A stretch of DNA of 64,000 bases from Falsarthrobacter nasiphocae (GTDB lineage Bacteria > Actinomycetota > Actinomycetes > Actinomycetales > Micrococcaceae): NCBI RefSeq assembly GCF_031456275.1, contig NZ_JAVDUI010000001.1, forward strand, positions 1,756,965-1,820,964. The letters run 5' to 3'. The notes beneath the pieces were generated by a model that ran no database searches, was not told where the DNA came from, and was given only the letters and a program-made list of their open reading frames with translations. This document shows positions 36,789 through 44,968 of the stretch, in pieces. How positions within the stretch are numbered: position 1 is the first letter of the stretch; each line of letters opens with the position of its first letter. A program made the position numbers and the translations under genes.

Positions 36789-37709
36789 ATGGCACGCGGT
36801 TCTCGAACTCACGACGGGGCTGACGCCCATCACGGCCTCGTCGTCGTCGACAAGCCGAAGGGGCTGACGAGTCACGACGTGGTCTCGCGCGTCCGGCGGC
36901 TGGCCGGCACGCGCAAGGTAGGCCACGCGGGCACGCTGGACCCCATGGCCACGGGCGTGCTCGTCGTCGGCATCAACAAGGCCACGCGCCTCCTGACGTT
37001 CATCGTCGGCACGGGCAAGGAGTATGAGGCCACGCTGCGCCTCGGCCAGCGCACCGTCACGGACGACGCCGAGTCCGAGGTCGTCGAGGAGCGGATCGCC
37101 GCGGCGGTCACGCCGGAGTCCTTCGAGGAGGCCGCGGCGGCGTTCCGCGGCGAGATCGAGCAGGTGCCGTCCTCCGTCAGCGCCATCAAGGTCAAGGGCC
37201 AGCGGGCGTACGACATGGTCCGCAAGGGCGAGGAGGTCGAGCTCGCCGCGCGCCCCGTCACCATTTCGGAGCTCGAGGTCCTCGACTTCCGCAAGTCCTC
37301 GACGGCCAAGACCATCGACGTCGACATCCGCGTCCGCTGCTCCTCGGGCACGTACATCCGCGCTCTCGCGCGGGACATCGGGGAGGCCCTCGGCGTCGGA
37401 GCGCACCTCACGGCGCTGCGCCGCACCGAGGTCGGCCCGTACACGCTCCAGCAGGCCCGGACGCTTGAGGACCTGGCGGACGAGTTCTCGTTCGTGCCCC
37501 TCGACGACGCCGCGCGCGCCCTCCTGCCCAATCGCAGCCTGACGGAGGCGGAGACGGTAGAGCTGGGCTTCGGCCGCCGGATCCCGGCGAGCGGCTGGGA
37601 GGGGCCCACGGCCGCCGTCGCCCCGAGCGGCGAGGTCGTGGCCATCGTCGAGGACAGGGCCGGTGCGGCCAAGTCCCTCGTCGTCTTCCGCCCGGGCGAG
37701 GCCGCGTGA
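36789..37709 (+). CDS. truB: tRNA pseudouridine(55) synthase
   Basis: A 306-residue enzyme forming pseudouridine 55 in the T loop of tRNAs. The catalytic Asp is D51 in GHAGTLDPMATG. KPKGLTSHDVVSRVRRL, the conserved VPSSVSAIKVKGQRAYD and CSSGTYIRALARDIGEALG are also present. The ATG directly follows the rbfA stop, and the next gene overlaps its stop, so rbfA, truB and two small membrane proteins form one coupled unit. Confidence 0.95.
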   Translation: MARGSRTHDGADAHHGLVVVDKPKGLTSHDVVSRVRRLAGTRKVGHAGTLDPMATGVLVVGINKATRLLTFIVGTGKEYEATLRLGQRTVTDDAESEVVEERIAAAVTPESFEEAAAAFRGEIEQVPSSVSAIKVKGQRAYDMVRKGEEVELAARPVTISELEVLDFRKSSTAKTIDVDIRVRCSSGTYIRALARDIGEALGVGAHLTALRRTEVGPYTLQQARTLEDLADEFSFVPLDDAARALLPNRSLTEAETVELGFGRRIPASGWEGPTAAVAPSGEVVAIVEDRAGAAKSLVVFRPGEAA

Positions 37710-38086
37710 TGTTCGATCTCTGGTTCTGGGTCATGGCTGTCGTCGGCACCCTGTGCGCGGCGGCAGGCATCTGGTTCGCGCTGCGCAACGACCCGCCGAA
37801 CGACGTGACCATCGTCGCGGCCGGCCTCGTCTTCCTCGCCACCGTGGTCTACGCGGCGGCGAGCGTCATCCGCCCGCTCGTCGGGGACCCCGCAACGGGC
37901 AACGTCGCGGAGTTCTGGGCGTACATGCTCACGCAGCTGGTCCTGCCGGTCGGCGGCATCTGGTGGTCGCTCGTCGAGCGGACCCGCTGGTCCAACCTCG
38001 TGCTGGCCGCCGTCGGCCTTGTGGGCATTGTCATGGCGGCCCGCATGAATCAGATTTGGTACGGAGTAGCGGGGTACGGAGCGTGA
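37709..38086 (+). CDS. Small four-helix membrane protein, unknown
   Basis: A 125-residue hydrophobic protein with four predicted helices (near residues 3-23, 33-54, 69-90, 94-112). No domain is recognised. The start overlaps the truB stop (TGATG); GTG 37706 is an equally possible start. The 3' end overlaps the next gene by 4 bp. Genes of this kind are common after truB in related genomes and may be linked only by position. Confidence 0.7.
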   Translation: MFDLWFWVMAVVGTLCAAAGIWFALRNDPPNDVTIVAAGLVFLATVVYAAASVIRPLVGDPATGNVAEFWAYMLTQLVLPVGGIWWSLVERTRWSNLVLAAVGLVGIVMAARMNQIWYGVAGYGA

Positions 38087-38538
38087 GCGCGGGGGAGGGA
38101 GCGACGACGGGGCCGCGGGGTCGCGTGCCCGCTTCCGAGCGGGAGGCCGCCTCGGGCAAGACCCGTGGGGCCGGGCGCCTTCTCGTCTTCGTCTACGCGA
38201 TCTTCGCGGCGGCCGCCACGGCGCGGGGCCTGTTTCAGGTCTTGACGAAGTTCTCGGAGGCTCCGCTCGCGTACATCCTCAGCCTCGTGGCGGGGGCGGT
38301 CTACATTGTCGTCACCGTGGCGCTGGCCAAGCGAGGCGCGGGCTGGGATCGGGTCGCGGTCGGGGCCCTGCTCGTGGAGCTGGTCGGCGTCGTCGGCGTG
38401 GGGGCCCTGAGTGTGGCCGTGCCGCAGGATTTCCCGAAGGACACGGTCTGGTCCGGGTTCGGCCGCGGCTACGGGTTCATCCCGCTCGTGTTGCCCCTTC
38501 TGGGGCTGTGGTGGATGCGGCGGTCCCACCGGAGCTGA
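38083..38538 (+). CDS. Small membrane protein, unknown
   Basis: A 151-residue protein with a 30-residue hydrophilic N-terminus and four helices (about residues 31-50, 58-80, 91-113, 125-146). The GTG start overlaps the preceding stop (GTGA). The C-terminus LWWMRRSHRS with its stop codon lies inside the 48-bp repeat that is duplicated 2.4 kb downstream. There the copy reads LWWMRRSHRR and also ends in TGA. This gene end is therefore the left boundary of the accessory cassette. Confidence 0.72.
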   Translation: MSAGEGATTGPRGRVPASEREAASGKTRGAGRLLVFVYAIFAAAATARGLFQVLTKFSEAPLAYILSLVAGAVYIVVTVALAKRGAGWDRVAVGALLVELVGVVGVGALSVAVPQDFPKDTVWSGFGRGYGFIPLVLPLLGLWWMRRSHRS

Positions 38539-38553
38539 GCGGCCAGCCCGGCG
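38506..38553. repeat. Left 48-bp direct repeat bounding the accessory cassette
   Basis: Matches 40933-40980 at 44 of 48 positions, in the same orientation. It covers the last codons and stop of the small membrane protein gene plus 15 nt beyond. The four differences are single substitutions, so the copies have drifted since duplication. Confidence 0.9.
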
Positions 38554-38567
38554 CGGTCTCCGCCGGG
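38547..38567 (+). terminator. Hairpin after truB cluster
   Basis: 7-bp stem CCCGGCG/CGCCGGG with a 7-nt loop, starting 9 nt after the stop codon. There is no T run. The right-hand repeat copy keeps only the first arm intact. Confidence 0.5.
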
Positions 38568-38599
38568 TCCAGAGAGGCCGCGAGAGAGACGTAACAATA

Positions 38600-38648
38600 C
38601 GTCATAATCATGACGCATGATCTACTTTGCTCTAGTCTGTGATCACAG
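38600..38648 (+). promoter_or_regulatory. Cassette promoter with two palindromes
   Basis: A candidate -10 TAGTCT (38633-38638) lies 16 nt after a TGACGC -35-like hexamer. The -35 is part of the palindrome CGTCAT-AATC-ATGACG (38600-38615). A second perfect 12-bp palindrome, CTGTGATCACAG, covers the expected start site (38637-38648). The local GC content is low for this genome. The layout suggests a repressor or activator site; no regulator gene is in the cassette. Confidence 0.5.
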
Positions 38649-38697
38649 CCACACGGTTGAGCTCGAACCGAGCGCTTCACAGAAAGGAGCCTTCCGA

Positions 38698-39204
38698 ATG
38701 AAGGTGTTTGCCAAAGTTGGCGTCGCGGCCGTCCTGACGGCATCGCTGTCGGTGTACGGTGTAGGACTCGGTGCCACGCCGGCTTACGCGGACGCGCAAA
38801 TGTCGTCTGCGCAAGCAGCATCTGACACGGCGTTCGATATGGAGGAGCTTGAGGTCTACCAGGCTCTGTCCTTCGTGAACTCGATCCCAGACGAAGTGCT
38901 CGAGAGCGGGGATGCGGCTACGCGTGCGTGGGCTCAAGCAGCCTTGTCAGAGGAGAACGCAGGTTCGTGGTTCGGCTGCTCGATGGCAGTGGCGAAAGCC
39001 GTGGCCGGAGTCGCCGTGCCTGCTGCGAAGATTCTGAAGCTCAAGCGTCTCGTGAGTGCAGTGGGGGGTGTAGGCAAGGCCGTCGACCAAATCCGACGGA
39101 CCAAGGGCAACCTGCACATCGCCAAGCAGATGGGCAGCGCAACATACGATCTCGTCAAGATCTTCTTCGGGATCGACAAGGTCGAGCGAGAGTGCTTCTC
39201 GTGA
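38698..39204 (+). CDS. Secreted cationic protein, bacteriocin-like
   Basis: A 168-residue protein of unknown family. A Sec signal peptide (MKVFAKVGVAAVLTASLSV... cleaved after AYA near residue 32) is followed by an acidic segment (about residues 33-85). The C-terminal 80 residues are strongly basic and amphipathic: WFGCSMAVAKAVAGVAVPAA, KILKLKRLVSAVGG, QIRRTKGNLHIAK. Only two Cys occur, at the start of this segment and at the end (ERECFS), so they could form a disulfide. Signal, acidic pro-region and basic C-terminus is the plan of several secreted bacteriocins. AAAGGAGC precedes the ATG. GC content is lower than in flanking genes. Function is inferred. Confidence 0.65.
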   Translation: MKVFAKVGVAAVLTASLSVYGVGLGATPAYADAQMSSAQAASDTAFDMEELEVYQALSFVNSIPDEVLESGDAATRAWAQAALSEENAGSWFGCSMAVAKAVAGVAVPAAKILKLKRLVSAVGGVGKAVDQIRRTKGNLHIAKQMGSATYDLVKIFFGIDKVERECFS

Positions 39205-39524
39205 TCGAACGTATGCGCGAGTGGGGAAGTCGCCACAAGGCATTGCTCTGGGGGATCGACTTCGCCCTCTTCGGACTAGGCCTGTTCCTGATGTTCGGGC
39301 CGCCGAAGAACGACTCCCTCGGATACACGGTCATGCTGATCGGAAGCGTGTTCGGGTTCGCGGCGTGGCAGCTGAGTATCGGAAAAGTGGACCTCGATCT
39401 GTCTCCCGAGGAGAAGGATCGAATTGACCCCGATGCCATGGCGCGGTACCTAGAGGAGCATCCGCACGCGTCCTGGACGGAGACTATCAAGGAGACGACG
39501 CGCGCTCCCGATGCCAAACGATGA
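39201..39524 (+). CDS. Two-helix membrane protein, candidate immunity protein
   Basis: A 107-residue protein with two helices (ALLWGIDFALFGLGLFLMFG about residues 14-33 and YTVMLIGSVFGFAAWQLSIG about 42-61) and a hydrophilic acidic C-terminus of 45 residues. It overlaps the secreted-protein gene by 4 bp (GTGA), so the two are made together. Small membrane proteins encoded directly after a secreted antimicrobial peptide often give self-protection, and that is the proposed role. No family is recognised. A 12-bp terminator follows. Confidence 0.65.
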   Translation: MIERMREWGSRHKALLWGIDFALFGLGLFLMFGPPKNDSLGYTVMLIGSVFGFAAWQLSIGKVDLDLSPEEKDRIDPDAMARYLEEHPHASWTETIKETTRAPDAKR

Positions 39525-39563
39525 ACAGGTGGGTGTGACCCTGAGGCCCACGATCTGAGAGGC

Positions 39564-39598
39564 GGCGCGCACCCCTTGGGCATGAGGGGGTGCGCGCC
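39564..39598 (+). terminator. Terminator of the secreted/membrane protein pair
   Basis: 12-bp stem GGCGCGCACCCC (39564-39575) with its complement at 39587-39598, 11-nt loop, followed by CTTCGCTCT. The IS element inserted 10 nt beyond it. Confidence 0.75.
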
Positions 39599-39608
39599 CT
39601 TCGCTCTG

Positions 39609-40890
39609 GGGTTAGCGGCCAAAAAGTGTGTTTTTCTCGGGCGTGTCATGGCCGTCCTGCCCACCCTTGCTGGGTTCCGTTCCCGTCCTCCCAGCTGAAT
39701 CCGTGGCCCCACAGCTCGGGCCCGATGACCTCCTCGACGCCCGCGATGGTGTCCTCCCGGGCCTGGTAGTGCTCGGCGCGGATGAGCTCGCTCGCTGGTC
39801 GAGTGTCCACGCTCAAGGACCGGAAATACCAGGCCGCCGCCACGGGGGCCCGGTGCTTGGGGATCCCGCGATGCAGTCGGAAGAGCTCCTTGAGCCCGGC
39901 ATTAACCCCACCCTCGAGCGGACTTGTCGTACGCGGCAGCACTTCCCCGGGCCTGGCTTGTTCCAACCACGTGAAGAGATGCCCGGCTTTGCGAACGCGT
40001 TCCAGGGTGAAATACGCCCGCCGAAGACGCTGATGCGTGTACCACCACGCCGCGCTCACAGGCACGCTCGAGGGCCTCACCAGGCCAGCACGGGCGTACG
40101 TGCGCTCCGTCAGAAACGCCCGCCAGGCCCCATGCCACGCGGCCAACGAAGCCTCCCACGAGGCCGCCTGGTCCAGGGAGGAGACCTTCGGCAACGCCCG
40201 GGCCAGCGACCGAAGTTGCCGCCCTGCCTGTAGCACGGGCCGGCGAGTGAGATGCTCATCCACCCGGTGAAGCAGATGAAAGAGACACCGTTGAACCCGG
40301 GTGGCGGGCCACAGCTCGCCGATCACGGTCAGAGCCGCGGCGTTCCCGTCGACGATGACGATGTCCGGGGCCGGGATCATCTCCAGCAGCGCGGCCCAGG
40401 ACGCGCGCTTCTCCCGGTCGCAGAACTGCCACGCCACGACATGCTCACCGGTGTAGGCCACGAGCGCGCACCAGGCGTTGAAGTACGTCCCATCCAGCAT
40501 CAGCACCCGGTGGACTTCCCCGGTCAGTACTGGTTCCGGGGCCACGTTCCAGCACCAGGCATGCTGGCGGCGGAATGTGCGAGCGGGCCCGTGCTCGCCC
40601 TGGGTCGTACGTCCAAGGAGCCAGTCCTCGAAGCGGTGGATCTGGTGGGCCCGCGTCAGGTCACCCCGGCGGGCTGGGGTGGTGGACGCTCCGCAGGATG
40701 AGCATCGGTAGCGCGGGCGTCCTGCGCTGGTCGTGCCGTTCTTGATCAGGGGCTGGGCGCATACACCACAACGGGGCCGATTCGCGGGAAGGGGCATTCA
40801 TCATGCTTGCAGAGTAAGTCAACGGGCGTATAGCCCTACTGCCGACTGGGAAGCAGGCCCCTGCCACACACACTTTTTGGCCGCTAACCC
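39609..40890 (-). mobile_element. IS1249-like insertion sequence (IS256 family), intact
   Basis: A 1282-bp element with perfect 23-bp terminal inverted repeats (39609-39631 and 40868-40890, starting GGGTTAGCGGCCAAAAAGTG). It is flanked by an exact 8-bp target duplication TCGCTCTG (39601-39608 and 40891-40898). One full-length transposase lies on the minus strand. Eight-bp duplications suit the IS256 family. Intact ends and identical target copies point to a recent insertion. Confidence 0.95.
39646..40797 (-). CDS. IS1249 family transposase
   Basis: A 383-residue transposase. An N-terminal zinc ribbon (CGVCAQPL ... RCSSCGAS) is followed by a DDE domain with LDGTYFNAWC (first Asp), IVIVDGNAAAL (second Asp) and TTSPLEGGVNAGLKELFRLH (Glu). 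The CxxC pairs and DDE spacing match the IS1249 group. The frame is uninterrupted and fills most of the element. The ATG at 40797 has only a weak ribosome site, as is usual for transposases. Confidence 0.92.
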   Translation of the reverse strand: MPLPANRPRCGVCAQPLIKNGTTSAGRPRYRCSSCGASTTPARRGDLTRAHQIHRFEDWLLGRTTQGEHGPARTFRRQHAWCWNVAPEPVLTGEVHRVLMLDGTYFNAWCALVAYTGEHVVAWQFCDREKRASWAALLEMIPAPDIVIVDGNAAALTVIGELWPATRVQRCLFHLLHRVDEHLTRRPVLQAGRQLRSLARALPKVSSLDQAASWEASLAAWHGAWRAFLTERTYARAGLVRPSSVPVSAAWWYTHQRLRRAYFTLERVRKAGHLFTWLEQARPGEVLPRTTSPLEGGVNAGLKELFRLHRGIPKHRAPVAAAWYFRSLSVDTRPASELIRAEHYQAREDTIAGVEEVIGPELWGHGFSWEDGNGTQQGWAGRP

Positions 40891-40932
40891 TCGCTCTGCG
40901 TGGGCCGACGTGCTCCTCAGTCTCATGAAGGC

Positions 40933-40980
40933 CTGTGGTGGATGCGGCGGTCTCACCGACGCTGAGCGTCCAGCCCGGCG
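40933..40980. repeat. Right 48-bp direct repeat bounding the accessory cassette
   Basis: Second copy of 38506-38553 (44 of 48 identical). It still encodes a gene 3' end reading LWWMRRSHRR followed by TGA, but has no gene upstream. It lies 56 nt before the ribF start. Confidence 0.9.
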
Positions 40981-41036
40981 GCGGCGCCTGGGATAAAGTG
41001 GCCAGGGTCAGTCAAGCGGCAACAACGAGGAGCGAC

Positions 41037-42029
41037 GTGCAGTATTTCGAGGGTCTGGATGCCCTTCCCGAGGGTTTCGGGCCGAGCGTCGTCACCCTCG
41101 GAAACTTCGACGGGGTGCACCGCGGGCACCAGCGCGTCCTCGCGGAGGTGTTGAACCGGGCCGAGCGGACCCAGGCCACCTCGGTCGCCCTGACCTTCGA
41201 TCCGCACCCGGCCACCGTGCACCGCCCTGACCAAGACCATTCCCAGATCATGGCGCTGGGGGACAAGGTCGCGGCACTGGATGCCCGTGGGCTGGACGCC
41301 GTCGTCGTCATTCCCTACTCGCTTGAGTTCGCCGCCCAGTCTCCCGAGGAGTTCGTGTCCTCGACGTTCGTGGGCCGACTCAACGCCGCGTGCGTCGTGG
41401 TCGGGCCGGACATGCGGTTCGGCGCCGGCAACTCGGGCGATGTTCGCACGCTGACCGAGCTGGGGTCCAAGCACGGCTTCGAGGTCGTCGTGGTGGACGA
41501 GTACGAGGCGGCCGACGGGGACGGGAGTCGTCGCTGCTCCTCGACATGGATTCGCTCCCTCCTCGCCGCAGGCGACGTGGAGCGCGCCGCCGAAATCATC
41601 GGCGCGCCGCACCGCGTGAGCGCCACCGTCGTGCACGGGTTCGCGCGAGGGCGTGAGCTCGGCTTCCCCACCGCGAACCTGGCGCCCGAGGTCCAGGGGC
41701 TCATCCCCGGCGAGGGCGTCTACGCGGGCTGGCTGACGGACGAGGCGGGGGAGCGGTGGCCCGCCGCGATCTCCGTGGGCCGCAACCCGACGTTCGACGG
41801 CGTCAAGCGCGTCACCGTCGAGGCCCACGTGCTCGGGCGCCCCGAGGGGGAGGACGTCGAGTCCTTCAACCTCTACGGTCAGCACGTCTCCCTCGAGTTC
41901 GTCCACCGCCTCCGCGGCATGGTCGCCTTCCAGGGAATCGACCTGCTCGTGGCCCAGATCTCCGAGGATGTGGCCCGTGCCAAGGCCCTCCTCGACAACG
42001 ACGCCGCGAGCGGCAGGGACAAAGCCTAG
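41037..42029 (+). CDS. ribF: Bifunctional riboflavin kinase / FAD synthetase
   Basis: A 330-residue enzyme. The N-terminal FMN adenylyltransferase domain has VTLGNFDGVHRGHQRVL (nucleotide binding, about residues 19-35), a TFDPHP motif and SSTWIRSLL. The C-terminal kinase domain has GRELGFPTANL and EFVHRLRGM. It converts riboflavin to FMN and FAD. The GTG at 41037 follows GAGGAG. In related genomes it follows the truB cluster directly; here the accessory cassette separates them. Confidence 0.94.
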   Translation: MQYFEGLDALPEGFGPSVVTLGNFDGVHRGHQRVLAEVLNRAERTQATSVALTFDPHPATVHRPDQDHSQIMALGDKVAALDARGLDAVVVIPYSLEFAAQSPEEFVSSTFVGRLNAACVVVGPDMRFGAGNSGDVRTLTELGSKHGFEVVVVDEYEAADGDGSRRCSSTWIRSLLAAGDVERAAEIIGAPHRVSATVVHGFARGRELGFPTANLAPEVQGLIPGEGVYAGWLTDEAGERWPAAISVGRNPTFDGVKRVTVEAHVLGRPEGEDVESFNLYGQHVSLEFVHRLRGMVAFQGIDLLVAQISEDVARAKALLDNDAASGRDKA

Positions 42030-42167
42030 GGTCGCGCGGCCGCGGTGTAGACTGGTCGGTGCGTCTGGCTGCGGTCCGTGGCTGCTGGACGCCGCAGTCT
42101 CCACGGCTGCGCCCCCGGCAGGGACAACCCTGGCCGGGCCTCACGGCACAACCGCAAGGAGCAGCTC

Positions 42168-42437
42168 ATGGCACTTGACCCCGCTGTCAAGCAGGAGATC
42201 ATCAAGGAATACGCCACCCACGAGGGTGACACGGGTTCCCCCGAGGTTCAGATCGCGGTCCTCACGCGCCGCATCTCTGACCTCACCGAGCACCTCAAGA
42301 TGCACAAGCACGACCACCACACGCGCCGTGGCCTCATGGCGATGGTCGGTCGCCGCAAGCGCATGCTCGCGTACCTCTCGGACACCGACATCGACCGCTA
42401 CCGTTCGCTCATCGAGCGCCTCGGCCTGCGTCGATAA
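42168..42437 (+). CDS. rpsO: 30S ribosomal protein S15
   Basis: An 89-residue S15 with [35 protein letters not shown] and [12 protein letters not shown]. It is a primary 16S rRNA binder of the central domain. AAGGAG lies 6 nt before the ATG. A TAGACT hexamer near 42047-42052 would give a leader of about 115 nt. It is paired with pnp, as in most bacteria. Confidence 0.97.
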   Translation: MALDPAVKQEIIKEYATHEGDTGSPEVQIAVLTRRISDLTEHLKMHKHDHHTRRGLMAMVGRRKRMLAYLSDTDIDRYRSLIERLGLRR

Positions 42438-42467
42438 CTGAGTTCGAGCCCCACGCGGGTAGACTGA

Positions 42468-42721
42468 AGAGGCGGCACCCTGTTGGGTGTCGCCTCTTGC
42501 CGCACCCGGCGCCCCGTGATTGATTCAGGGGCTCGCGCCGCACGCAGCTTGACCCATCCGCCGAGCGCGGCCCATTCGCGGTCCTCGGTAGTGGCCTCCG
42601 GGACCCCCGGCCCAGACGAGCAGTCTGGCGCCGCAGAGGAGCCCGTGGGCCTCGATCGAAGACCGGATGGCGTGCTCGTCGTGTGGGGACACCCCATTCG
42701 ACCAACGAAAGGCAGGCCTCC
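42468..42721 (+). ncRNA. Structured pnp leader with strong hairpin, Actino-pnp RNA candidate
   Basis: The 5' part is a 13-bp hairpin with one G-U pair and loop TGTT (42468-42480 with 42485-42497), 30 nt after the rpsO stop. A TAGACT hexamer lies just before it (about 42460). The remaining 220 nt up to the pnp start has no gene. Actinobacteria carry a described Actino-pnp RNA motif in the 5' UTR of pnp, and position and hairpin fit it. I cannot confirm a covariance-model match. The hairpin may attenuate transcription from rpsO or serve autoregulation by RNase cleavage. Confidence 0.5.
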
Positions 42722-44956
42722 ATGGAGGGCACCGACGTTCAGTTCACCGAAGCCGTTATCGACAACGGCCGCTTCGGACAGCGCACCATCCGATTCGAGA
42801 CCGGTCGTCTCGCGAAGCAGGCGGCCGGCGCCGCCCTCGTCACCATCGACGACGACACCACGCTTCTCTCGGCCACCGCCATCGGCAAGTCGCCGCGCGA
42901 GGGCTTCGACTTCTTCCCGCTCACGGTTGACGTCGAAGAGCGCATGTACGCCGCGGGCCGCATCCCGGGCTCGTTCTTCCGCCGCGAGGGCCGCCCCTCC
43001 ACGGACGCGATCCTCGCGTGCCGCCTCATCGACCGCCCGCTGCGCCCCGCGTTCATCAAGGGCCTGCGCAACGAGGTCCAGGTCGTCGTGACGGTCCTCG
43101 CGATCAACCCTGACGAGCTCTACGACGTCGTCGCCATCAACGCGGCCTCGATGTCCACGACCCTCACGGGCGCCCCCTTCTCGGGCCCCATCGGCGGCGT
43201 GCGCGTCGCCCTCGTGACTGAGGACGGCGCGAACCAGTGGGTCGCGTTCCCGACGCACACCCAGCTCAAGTCGGCCGTGTTCGACATGGTCGTGGCCGGC
43301 CGCGTGGTGGGCGACGACGTCGCCATCATGATGGTCGAGGCCGAGGCCACCGACGACTCCTGGACGCTCATCAAGGAGAACGGCGCCACGGCCCCGACCG
43401 AAGAGGTCGTCGCCGAGGGCCTCGAGGCTGCCAAGCCCTTCATTCGCGCGCTCTGCGAGGCCCAGGCCGAGCTCGCCCGCGTTGCCGCCAAGCCGGCGAT
43501 GGAGCTCCCGACCTTCGGCGACTACGACGACGAGATCCTCGCCGCCGTTGAGGAGAAGGCCGGCGCCGAGCTGTCCCGCATCTTCCAGATCGCCGACAAG
43601 CTCGAGCGCGAGGCTGCCTCGGACCAGCTCATCCAGGCCACCATCGACGAGCTCACCGGCGAGGGCGCCCGCTTCGAGGGCCGCGGCAAGGAAGTCTCTG
43701 CCGCCTTCAACTCGGTGACGAAGAAGACGATCCGCCAGCGCATCCTCCGGGATCAGGTCCGCATCGACGGCCGTGGCCTCACGGACATCCGCGCCCTGAG
43801 CGCCGAGGTCGAGGTCCTTCCCCGCGTGCACGGCTCCGCGATCTTCGAGCGCGGCGAGACGCAAATCATGGGCGTCACGACCCTCAACATGCTCAAGATG
43901 GAGCAGCAGATCGACTCCCTCTCCCCGGAGACGTCGAAGCGCTACATGCACAACTACAACTTCCCGCCGTACTCCACGGGCGAGACCGGCCGCGTGGGCT
44001 CGCCCAAGCGCCGCGAGATCGGCCACGGCGCCCTCGCCGAGCGCGCCCTCGTGCCGGTCCTTCCGACGCGCGAGGAGTTCCCCTACGCGATCCGCCAGGT
44101 CTCCGAGGCTCTCGGGTCCAACGGCTCCACGTCGATGGGCTCCGTCTGCGCCTCGACGCTCTCCCTCCTCAACGCGGGTGTCCCGCTCCGCGCGCCTGTC
44201 GCGGGCATCGCCATGGGTCTCGTCTCTGACGAGGTCGACGGCGAGACGCGCTACGCCGCCCTGACGGACATCCTCGGCGCCGAGGACGCGTTCGGCGACA
44301 TGGACTTCAAGGTTGCCGGCACGAGCGAGTTCGTCACGGCCATCCAGCTCGACACGAAGCTCGACGGCATCCCCGCCTCGGTCCTCGCCGCCGCGCTGAC
44401 CCAGGCTCGTGAGGCCCGCCTCCACATCCTCGACGTCCTCAACCAGGCCATCGACGCCCCGGACGAGATGAGCGAGTTCGCACCGCGCATCATCTCGGTC
44501 AAGATCCCCGTGGACAAGATCGGCGAGGTCATCGGCCCCAAGGGCAAGGTCATCAATCAGATCCAGGAGGAGACCGGCGCGGACATCTCCATCGAGGACG
44601 ACGGCACCGTGCTCATCGGCGCCACGGCTGGCTCCTCCGCCGAGGCCGCGCGCTCCGCGATCAACGCGATTGCCAACCCGCAGGTCCCCGAGGTCGGCGA
44701 GCGCTACCTCGGCACGGTCGTCAAGACCACGACCTTCGGCGCGTTCGTCTCGCTGACGCCGGGCAAGGATGGGCTCCTGCACATCTCCGAGCTGCGCAAG
44801 CTTGCCGGCGGCAAGCGCGTTGACGATGTCGACGACGTCGTCGAGGTCGGCCAGAAGATCCAGGTGGAGATCACCAAGATCGACGACCGCGGCAAGCTCT
44901 CCCTCTCGCCCGTCGTGGCGGACGAGGACGCCGAGTCCACGTCCGACGAGGCCTAA
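42722..44956 (+). CDS. pnp: Polyribonucleotide nucleotidyltransferase
   Basis: A 744-residue phosphorolytic exoribonuclease. It has two RNase PH domains, the second with [20 protein letters not shown] and [21 protein letters not shown] domain ([20 protein letters not shown]) and an S1 domain ([20 protein letters not shown]) complete it. It degrades mRNA in trimeric form. The ATG at 42722 gives the usual N-terminus ([16 protein letters not shown]); AAGGCAGG is the ribosome site. The M16 peptidase gene follows at 12 nt. Confidence 0.97.
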   Translation: MEGTDVQFTEAVIDNGRFGQRTIRFETGRLAKQAAGAALVTIDDDTTLLSATAIGKSPREGFDFFPLTVDVEERMYAAGRIPGSFFRREGRPSTDAILACRLIDRPLRPAFIKGLRNEVQVVVTVLAINPDELYDVVAINAASMSTTLTGAPFSGPIGGVRVALVTEDGANQWVAFPTHTQLKSAVFDMVVAGRVVGDDVAIMMVEAEATDDSWTLIKENGATAPTEEVVAEGLEAAKPFIRALCEAQAELARVAAKPAMELPTFGDYDDEILAAVEEKAGAELSRIFQIADKLEREAASDQLIQATIDELTGEGARFEGRGKEVSAAFNSVTKKTIRQRILRDQVRIDGRGLTDIRALSAEVEVLPRVHGSAIFERGETQIMGVTTLNMLKMEQQIDSLSPETSKRYMHNYNFPPYSTGETGRVGSPKRREIGHGALAERALVPVLPTREEFPYAIRQVSEALGSNGSTSMGSVCASTLSLLNAGVPLRAPVAGIAMGLVSDEVDGETRYAALTDILGAEDAFGDMDFKVAGTSEFVTAIQLDTKLDGIPASVLAAALTQAREARLHILDVLNQAIDAPDEMSEFAPRIISVKIPVDKIGEVIGPKGKVINQIQEETGADISIEDDGTVLIGATAGSSAEAARSAINAIANPQVPEVGERYLGTVVKTTTFGAFVSLTPGKDGLLHISELRKLAGGKRVDDVDDVVEVGQKIQVEITKIDDRGKLSLSPVVADEDAESTSDEA

Positions 44957-44968
44957 GGGCCTGCCGGC

